From the NCBI GenBank assembly GCA_003427395.1, contig BFEA01000307.1:1012009-1035910 (forward strand): DNA of 23,902 nucleotides. Direction: 5' to 3'. Source of the DNA: Chara braunii (Eukaryota > Streptophyta > Charophyceae > Charales > Characeae). Position 1 is the stretch's first letter; each line of letters begins with the position of its first letter. The translations under genes and the position numbers were made by a program. Positions 17,477 to 23,902 of this stretch are shown piece after piece. The notes beneath the pieces were generated by a model that worked only from the letters and a program-made list of their open reading frames with translations, searched no databases and had not been told where the DNA came from.

Positions 17477-19189
17477 ATGTCGATGGAACAGGACACCGGG
17501 GCACTGCCTCGACGCAGTGCCAGGATCGCAGTTCGTAGCCACTTTGTGTTACCTCCACGAACTAAGTATCATCAACAACGATTCAGCAGGCGAACGACTC
17601 CAGCGACATCAAGTACAACAACTGCAGTACGGGTTACCACCAGGGCTCTTCCCGCATGTCCGGTCCAAGGGGACCGCGAGACGTTGTCAGATCACCTTCA
17701 GCGAGTACAGGCATTTACAGATGTCGTCGCTAAGGCCGAGAGGGAGGCAGCAGAGGCAGAACGACAGCGGCTTGCCAATGAGGTGGCAGCCCAAGCTCAG
17801 CGAATTGCTGAGGCTAACGTGACGGTTCGAGACAAGCGGAACGCCATCAGCATGGAGTCCTTGACTCAGAATGAGAGTCACTGGACAACACTACTCCAAG
17901 GCATGTTTTTTTAGCCTTCGGACGAGCAGGCGGATCCGACACCGGCGGAGGCAAAAAGCAGTAACCTGGCTAACCTGATGCTGACCATGATGAGGGCGGT
18001 GATGTGGAACAATACGATGTTGACAGTGCAGATACACGAGGGCAGACAACTGAGACAGACTCAGCAGAAAGACGCTGCAGCCTTAACATCCGCTGTTCGC
18101 GCTGCCGCCACACATCAGCAACAACAGCAACAGCTGTTGAACACCACCACCACACGCGTCAGCAGCATCGAGGCTAAGGCCTCATGAGCGCCAGGCTGCA
18201 CAACAGACACGGCGAAGCAGCTCGGGGAGCGCATCGAACATGTCGTCACTATTATCGGCGAACTAGGTGACTTCACTAGTCCGGCCACAATCAGCAGCAC
18301 GGTGGCCGCCATCAAGGCGGACATCACCAAACTGCAGTCAAGACCGGACGCCACTACAAAGGCATACAAGATGCCACACTTCAACATCGACAAGTTTGAC
18401 GACTACAACAAGATGGACGCCTTGACATGGTGGCAAAGCTTCCTCACCGAAGCATCCTCCCACACTGTACCGACCGAAGACATGATGAAAGCGCTCTACC
18501 TTCAACTCATTGGAGGAGCACAGACATGGATGAACCATACCGCGGCCAATCTGAAATGCACCATCGCCCAACTGCACACGCACATTCTGTGGAAGCAGTT
18601 CGAGCAAATGTGGTTCACTCGATTCATGGTCCGCAACATTGTAAAGGCAGCCATGAACGGCGTTTGCTCCAGCTCACAAGGGAACATGCCAACTCGAGAC
18701 TGGACGATCAAGTGGCAGAAGATAGTAACCACTCCAGGCTTCGACTTGAGTTTCCCAAACCAACGATCCGAATTCTTTTCGCGATCGTGCGAAGGACTGC
18801 GGTCAGCACTCGGCAACGAGTACGACTATGCCTCATTCCAGGCTATTTTGGATCGTGCGAACGCGGTTATCCAAACGGATGACAAGGCCGCTAACGAACG
18901 GCAGTCCCAGCCGCACTATGTGGCTAAGCAAGGCTACCAGATACCGGCACATAACAATGCCGTGATTCCTGACGAATCAATCGATCTCCACGCTGCAGCA
19001 GCATCCTTGAGTGATGGAGGAGTTGTTGCAGCGCTCCCGCTGAAGCGTCCCAAGAGAGTTCGGAAGAACAAGGCAACACAAGTGACGACATCGGCGGGAA
19101 CTGGGCAGCAACCATGGACGACATACAACATTACCAAGGAAGTATTTGACCTTATCAACGGTACGGATACTGCCTTTGGTGCAATAGTG
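17477..19189 (+). pseudogene. gag: gag (capsid) of the chromovirus, broken
   Basis: One frame carries the whole gag body from ATG 17477 to TAA 19190, interrupted by TAG at 17912-17914 and TGA at 18185-18187; sequence between the stops stays open and protein-like. The N-terminal part is a Glu/Ala/Arg-rich coiled coil (KAEREAAEAERQRL at about 17732), followed by a Gln-rich stretch. The capsid part begins near 18370 (MPHFNIDKFDDY) with ALTWWQSFL and LYLQLIGGAQTWM, the usual Gag helices. Gag assembles the virus-like particle that packages the RNA. Both stops could each arise from one C-to-T change (CAG to TAG, CGA to TGA). A GTG at 17435 lies in the same frame, but ATG 17477 is the more likely start. 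Confidence 0.85.
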
Positions 19190-19212
19190 TAAACCACACT
19201 ACGACACAATGC
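19171..19212 (+). pseudogene. Gag CCHC zinc knuckle, in a shifted frame
   Basis: Codons from 19171 read CLWCNSVNHTTTQC, a C-x2-C-x4-H-x4-C knuckle, the nucleocapsid motif that binds RNA in Gag. The capsid frame runs one base out of register and stops at 19190 inside the knuckle, and the protease frame starts in a third register. A small indel between about 19130 and 19170 must separate capsid and knuckle. Confidence 0.85.
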
Positions 19213-20110
19213 TCGGAAAAGAGCAAGGCACGTGTACCCGGTCCAGCGAACTCGGGAAACTGAGCTACGCACGGAGAGGGGCAACGCCTCTCCTCACTCC
19301 GCTGGAACCGGTTGCCTTGCTAGCAACCGATATCACTACGGGGGAGCATGCGTTAGTCGCTGATTCTCGTGCTACGTACGAGGATTATGCCGCCCAGCTG
19401 GTGCCACCATTAGACCAGCCTAGCCACGTGCACTTAGATAGCGTATGCGCAGCCTGTACATCGCCGGCAAGTGAACTGGTCAATTTGCCACTGATTTCCG
19501 AGGACTTGACGGCGTGGTCAAAACTTGAGGAGCTTGACCCGCTCACGAGAGAGGACTTCGCATGGATGCCTCTACCCTCAACCGGAACCTTGACAAGGCC
19601 GCATTGTAACGCCTTGATGGCAAATCTACACGCCTACTTGCACGCTGCAATACCAGCTCTGTTGACGGACGACGGAGTAGCGGTTGTCGATCTCTGCTCC
19701 TATCTTGCGAAGATTGAACGCGAGTATGCCACCCAATGGTACGTCGAAACCGACGCGCCTTTGCTCTATATCCGCATTCAAATCGGAAAGGCAACTTGCA
19801 GTGCCTTGATTGATTATGGAGCATCTCGCAATTTCATGAGCCAAGCCTTTATGGCCCGCGCGTTCGAAGGAAGACGCAACCTACACAAGTTACACTCGCG
19901 GACGGCCGCACACAAAAGTCGATCGACCGATGCGTTGACGGCGTCCCGGTATACTTTGCGCCGCTTGCATGCGAGCCGGTGTCTTTCGACATCCTCGACA
20001 CCAAGTTTGACATGATTCTAGGCATGTCTTGGTTGCGCAGCGCCGATCATCCGGTGAACTTTCATGACCGAACTGTTCACGTCCGTGATCGAAACGGAGT
20101 GCTAGTCCCA
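19209..20110 (+). pseudogene. pol: pol: aspartic protease region, broken
   Basis: The frame from 19209 carries a long linker and then the protease start, IQIGKATCSALIDYGASRNF, with the active-site Asp at 19812. The motif reads D-Y-G in place of the usual D-S/T-G. The frame changes between about 19860 and 19885: the protease continues in the other frame as VTLADGRTQKSIDRCVDGVP, then FDMILGMSWLRSADHPVNF, which is the C-terminal part of the fold. The enzyme would cut the Gag-Pol polyprotein inside the particle and act as a dimer. The frameshift splits it, and the altered active site is a second lesion. Confidence 0.85.
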
Positions 20111-20279
20111 TGTACGGTCGCGACCCCTCACACTTCGATTGCTTGTCACGTGGTTTCCGTTGCGAGAATTCGCGGCGCTATAGCTCGGAACGACGTAGAG
20201 GAGATGGGCCTTGTTTTTTTACATGCTCTCCCCTCGCCGGACGGACCAGCCGCGTCACCGCCGGACCCACGCATTACTC

Positions 20280-20997
20280 ACCTCTTGGATGGGTATGGAG
20301 ACATCTTCGAGGCTCCCACCGGAACGGTTCCGGACCGGCCCATACGTCACGGGATCACTCTCGAGGCTGGTGCCGCCCCTCCACGTGGATGCATTTACCG
20401 CATGAGCGAAGAGGAACTCGAGGTGCTTCGCGCACAACTCGACGACCTCCTCGACAAGGGCTGGATTTGCCCTAGTTGTTCGCCATACGGTGCACCAGCT
20501 CTCTTCGTCCGGAAGAAGAACAAGGACCTACAGTTGTGCATTGACTATCGAAAACTTAACGCACAAACCGTTAAGAACGCCGACCCTCTCCCTCGGATTG
20601 ATGATCTCCTCGAGCGGTTGGGCGGCGCGACGTACTTCTCAAAGTTCGACTTGAAGTCGGGTTACCACCATATCGAAATCCAGCCTCAAGATCGGTACAA
20701 GACCGCCTTCAAAACGCGGTATGGGCATTTTGAGTGGGTCGTGATGCCATTTGGACTCACCAATGCCCCGACAACCTTCCAAGCAGCCATGACAACGGAG
20801 TTCCGAGACTTGCTCGATCGTACCGTCCTCATCAACTTAACGATATCTTGGTTTATAGTAGGACGCTTGACGACCACCTCGTACACCTTCATGTGGTGTT
20901 GGATCGTTTGCGAGCAGCCAAGTACAAAGCAAACCGCGACAAGTGCGAATTCACCAAACATGAGCTCGAGTACTTAGGCCATTATGTGACGCCGTAA
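20280..20997 (+). pseudogene. pol: pol: reverse transcriptase, active site disrupted
   Basis: The frame that begins in the protease runs through the linker and most of the reverse transcriptase: RKKNKDLQLCIDYRKLN, PLPRIDDLLERLGGATYFSK, FDLKSGYHHIEIQPQDRYKT with the first catalytic Asp, and WVVMPFGLTNAPTTFQ. At 20833-20844 the Y-x-D-D catalytic box is destroyed: one base is missing in the Tyr codon, and the first Asp codon reads AAC (Asn). From there the next frame continues with ILVYSRTLDDH and KCEFTKHELEYLGHYVTP to a TAA at 20995. This enzyme would copy the element RNA into DNA, primed from the tRNA at 16492. Confidence 0.93.
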
Positions 20998-21640
20998 GGT
21001 ATTCGTCCCTTGGCAGACATGATCCAAGCCATCGCGGATTGGCCGGAACCCCGTTGCACGACGGACGTATGCTCTTTCATGGGGTTGGCTGGATACTACC
21101 AGCACTTCGTCGAGTCCTACTCCAAAGTGGCAGCTCCTTTGTCGAGACTTCGGTCCCCGAAGGTACCATTCGAGTTCGACGATGCAACTCGTGGCGCGCT
21201 CAATACGTTGAAGGCGGTGATGCAAGACGCACCGGCCCTCCGTAGCTATGATCGCATCCTACCCACCCAAGTGACTACGGATGCTTTCGGGTACGGTATT
21301 GGTGCGGTATTGGAACAATGCCACACGGATGGTTGGCACCCGGTCGAGTACTTCTCCCAAAAAGTGCCTCCCATCAACACTCTCGACGACGCGAGGAAGA
21401 AAGAGCTACTCGCATTCATCACCGTTCTCAAACGGTGGCGCCACTTTCTTCTCGGTCGCCGGCGTTTTAGATGGAACACGAACAACAATCCGTTGACCTT
21501 CTACAAAATGCAGGACACAGTCACTAGCACGATCGGTCGATGGATGTACTACATCGACCAGTTCGACTTTGAGCCGTGCCACATTCCCGGGCCCACCAAT
21601 CGAGCAGCGGACGCCCTCTCACGAAGCATTTCGCCAAAGG
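20998..21640 (+). pseudogene. pol: pol: connection and RNase H, catalytic residue lost
   Basis: After the TAA at 20995 the same frame stays open: SFMGLAGYYQHFVESYSKVA (the tether), then RNase H with TTDAFGYGIGAVLEQ, DDARKKELLAFI and GRWMYYIDQFDFEPCHIPGP, ending NRAADALSRS. RNase H removes the RNA strand after first-strand synthesis. The third acidic residue, expected in a T-D-N-N-P motif, is Asn at 21481-21483, a change that one G-to-A transition would explain. After ALSRS the frame switches and the usual linker before the integrase seems shortened. Confidence 0.92.
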
Positions 21641-22894
21641 CTACAAGTCCGATCCGACGTACTCTACGCTTTATGCGGACCTATCATCGGATCACCCGCC
21701 GGCTGGTCATTATCGTATCTCCGACGGGTTCCTACTTCTCCACACGAGAGGAAAGGACTTGTTAGTGGTGCCCCAAGATCGCATCTTACGGACTCGTCTT
21801 CTCGGCAAATTCCACGATGCACGACTTTCGGCACACCTTAGCGTGACCCGCACATTGGCCCGCCTCCGCCAGCGTGTCACTGGCCCGACGTTCTTCATGA
21901 CGTCACGAGGTATATTGAGTCATGCGCAGTTTGCCATCGTAACAAAGGTAGATCTCAGGTCCCTTATGGCGAACTGACACCAATGCCGATTCCTCGGGCA
22001 CCTCGCCTATCCATTGCTATGGATGTTACAGGCTCGTTCCCCCGCGATCGCCTCGATCATGACGGCATTCTCACGGTCGTTGACCGTTTGAGCAAGTACG
22101 CTCGTTTTCTTCCATGCAAGTATCGTGCTACAGCCCCCGAGCTTGCTCGACTCTTTCACACCGGCTGGATTACCGCCCATGGTGTTCCGAAAGATATTGT
22201 GAGCGCCAGAGACATTCGCTTCATGTCTGCCTTTTGGACTTCCCTCATGACGGAGTCCGGTTCAACTATGAAGCCGAGTTCCGCACGACACCCGCAGACG
22301 GATGGACAGTCGGAACGAGCGCATCAGACCGCTCAAACGATGTTGCGTACACTCATTCGTCCCGACCAGAAAGATTGGGTTGACTGGCTTTCCGACATCG
22401 AGTTGGCCCATAACACTTCGGTGCATTCGGCGATCTGCCTCACTCCATTTGAGTTACATCACGGTGGAGAGAAGGCCCGAGTCTTCGCCGATCTTCTTCT
22501 ACCACGGGCCGCCAACATAGACGTCGCTTGCTCTCCCGCTTCCATCCGGAAGTACCGGGACTTGCTGATCAAAGCCCGCGCGAACATGCAAAAGGCTCAA
22601 ATCCGCATGCAGCAGCAAGCCAACCGACATCGACTCCCATGTCCTTTCCGCGAAAGAGACCTTGTTTGGGTCCTCGTTGAGGAATTCGCGCTCGAGCAGG
22701 ACGTCTCCCGCAAACTCCTCCCAAAATGGTTTGGACCATGGAAGGTAGTTTCTGCCGCAGGCGACGACCCTGCAGGTCGTTCCTTTGTGATTGCCATCCC
22801 ACCGCACCTCCGTGTGCACCCTGTCTTCCATGCGTCGAAGCTGGCCATCTACACGCCACCATCCGCAGACGAGTTCCCGGGCAGACGATCATAG
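21610..22894 (+). pseudogene. pol: pol: integrase with GPY/F module, broken
   Basis: The zinc finger has its two His at 21813 and 21834 in one frame and its two Cys (CAVC) at 21923 and 21932 in another; the shift lies near 21895. The core has the first Asp at 22022 (AMDVTGSF) and the Glu at 22313 (HPQTDGQSER). The second catalytic Asp, expected in V-S-D-R-D, is Ala at 22205-22207 (VSARDIRF). The spacing to the Glu is exactly 35 residues, as in the D,D35E family. The GPY/F module follows (LPKWFGPWKVV, VHPVFHASKL). Integrase joins element DNA to the chromosome. TAG at 22892 separates it from the chromodomain in the same frame. Confidence 0.93.
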
Positions 22895-23152
22895 GATCCG
22901 CCCTCTATGGACGGCCATCAGGAAGTTGACCGTGTCATCAGGCACCGCAAGTTTGGCAACAAGCCAATGCAATACCAAATCACTTTCAAGCAATGTGACC
23001 CGGATGACACCTGTTGGATCTCCCGCGCAGACTTACAGGCATCTGCACCTCTCATCTTCTCCGACTACGAGACCCGAAGACTTGCCAAGGACAAAGCTCG
23101 TCCCACCCGACCCACCCCGGTATTGGAAAGACAACTTCGCCCTCACAGGTAG
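22895..23152 (+). pseudogene. pol: pol: C-terminal chromodomain, after an in-frame stop
   Basis: In the same frame as the integrase, just after TAG 22892, the sequence reads EVDRVIRHRKFGNKPMQYQI, then WISRADLQASAPLIFSDYE, up to about 23075. This is the chromodomain layout: EVxxVxxHR strand, a Tyr-x-(V/I)-x-(W/F) strand, a Trp-Ile/Glu pair and a C-terminal helix ending near the D-Y-E. The frame ends at TAG 23150. In chromoviruses this module binds modified histone tails and guides integration. A core aromatic position usually occupied by Trp (WKG) reads FKQ here, so binding specificity may differ. Removing the single stop would rejoin it to the integrase, as in its relatives. Confidence 0.8.
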
Positions 23153-23163
23153 CTCGGTCTTTT

Positions 23164-23174
23164 AAGGGGGGGAG
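23164..23174 (+). other. Polypurine tract
   Basis: AAGGGGGGGAG lies two bases before the 3' LTR. It is where plus-strand DNA synthesis would be primed. Confidence 0.9.
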
Positions 23175-23176
23175 TG

Positions 23177-23902
23177 TGTTACACACTGTGTCACACGGGC
23201 CCGGTTAGGCCCGACAGATAGGGGTTCGGAAGCCGGTTCCGGCCCAAGGCCGGACCTTTAGACTGGAGGCCCCACTGTAGGCCCACCGGTTGGCCTTTAG
23301 GCCACAATTTAGGACCAGACCAGACGGGCAGGCCCAAACAACATCACCGTTGGGCTTGGTGGCGCTCTTGAGGATGCCGCCCGCCGGTCTGATCTGAACC
23401 GTCACTTTTGACGATTCAGATCACGGCTCGGCCTCGCAGCATAGAGGCCGGCCTTCCACACCGGTACTTAGGTACCAGGAGGCCGCCTTCTCGGGCATTC
23501 TAGAGGAGCAGCATTTCGGAGGAGCGCTGCGCTATTTCTGTTTAGAGCGCAGCGCTACAGCAGCAGCGCGAGGTTAGCGCTAGACTGCAGTTGAGGATAG
23601 AGCGAGAGCGAGGTACTTACTTGGTACTTACCTGTGGCGCCATATCTTCAGAGGACTTTTGCTCAAGGCGCCACCTTGCATCCTGCAGGTAAGGTTTAGG
23701 GCCAGGACAGGGTAGCGAGGATTCTCCTCCTCCACACCTCGCCATCTCTCCCTCCGCCTCTGCTATCTCCTCTCCTTCTTCTTCTTCTTCTTCTTCTTCT
23801 TCTTCTTCTTCTTCTTCTTCTTCTTCTTCTTCTCCCTCTTCTTCTTCTTCAGCCTTCTTCTCAACCTTCTTCCTCTTCTTCGTCAGACTGGAGACTTTGA
23901 TA
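23177..23902 (+). repeat. 3' LTR, first 726 bp
   Basis: Starts TGTTACACACTGTG as at 15317 and aligns with the 5' LTR to the window end, so about 445 bp lie beyond it. Relative to the 5' copy it has a 14-bp insertion (CTACAGCAGCAGCG near 23556) and a CTT run of 59 nt at 23775-23833 against 26 nt. Confidence 0.95.

Larger units (their letters stand above)
15317..23902 (+). mobile_element. Ty3/gypsy chromovirus-type LTR retrotransposon, inactive, 3' end outside window
   Basis: The order is LTR, primer-binding site, gag, protease, reverse transcriptase, RNase H, integrase, chromodomain, polypurine tract, LTR. Integrase after RNase H defines Ty3/gypsy, and a chromodomain at the integrase C-terminus defines the chromovirus branch, whose chromodomain directs insertion to marked chromatin. 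The 5' LTR is about 1.17 kb, and the internal region is 6,689 bp; the full element would be about 9.0 kb. The coding region is broken by at least five frame changes and four in-frame stops, and active-site residues are lost in three enzymes. Gag and pol resemble, from memory and without a search, elements of the charophyte alga Chara. Confidence 0.95.

Noticed and set aside
17687-22848. Many antisense and off-frame ORFs across gag-pol
   Set aside because: They overlap clearly homologous coding sequence and are its shadows.
17912-22894. Fungal repeat-induced point mutation as the cause of the transitions
   Set aside because: Other evidence points to a plant-lineage host, where methylcytosine deamination is a simpler cause.

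Overview
The window looks like transposon-dense, gene-poor nuclear DNA of a eukaryote, most likely a streptophyte (charophyte-grade) green alga. Three things point there. A U6 snRNA-like sequence carries a plant-style 5' stem-loop. A Ty3/gypsy chromovirus has a gag and pol that I recall, without a search, as close to elements abundant in Chara. Nearly every other recognisable feature is a repeat or a decayed mobile element. No intact host gene could be supported.

Layout: 1-485 holds a ~220-bp tandem repeat. 600-1092 has hairpin-forming duplications and a 13-bp minisatellite. 1191-1842 is a broken coding region of unknown function. 2319-2473 is a minisatellite. 3720-4442 holds two fragments of retroelement coding, an integrase zinc finger and then a gag-like ORF. 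4915-7384 holds two diverged direct copies of a ~430-bp repeat around a decayed minus-strand reading frame. 7610-7931 resembles the C-terminal tail of a non-LTR retrotransposon ORF.

8716-9356 is a tandem repeat in which two unit types alternate, and each unit can fold on itself. It is followed at 9563-10283 by the most striking feature of the window: seven hairpins that share a loop core (CCCAAACTTATGG, one copy with a Tyr/Cys-type C in place of T and one with CAGAAACTTATGG) but have seven unrelated stems, each of which still pairs. 10930-11830 is CAG/CAA-rich low-complexity DNA with an assembly gap. 12820-13891 holds three copies of a short repeat. 14025-14265 (minus) joins a tRNA-like head with A and B boxes to a U6-like body. 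14388-15130 holds two related units with A-rich tails.

15317 to the window end is a chromovirus-type LTR retrotransposon on the plus strand: 5' LTR, primer-binding site, 5' UTR minisatellite, gag with a CCHC knuckle, protease, reverse transcriptase, RNase H, integrase with GPY/F module, chromodomain, polypurine tract, and a 3' LTR cut by the window end. The domain order is complete, but several frameshifts and in-frame stops, plus changes at catalytic residues of the reverse transcriptase, RNase H and integrase, make it a dead copy. Its LTRs differ by roughly 5 % by eye, so it is not a recent insertion.
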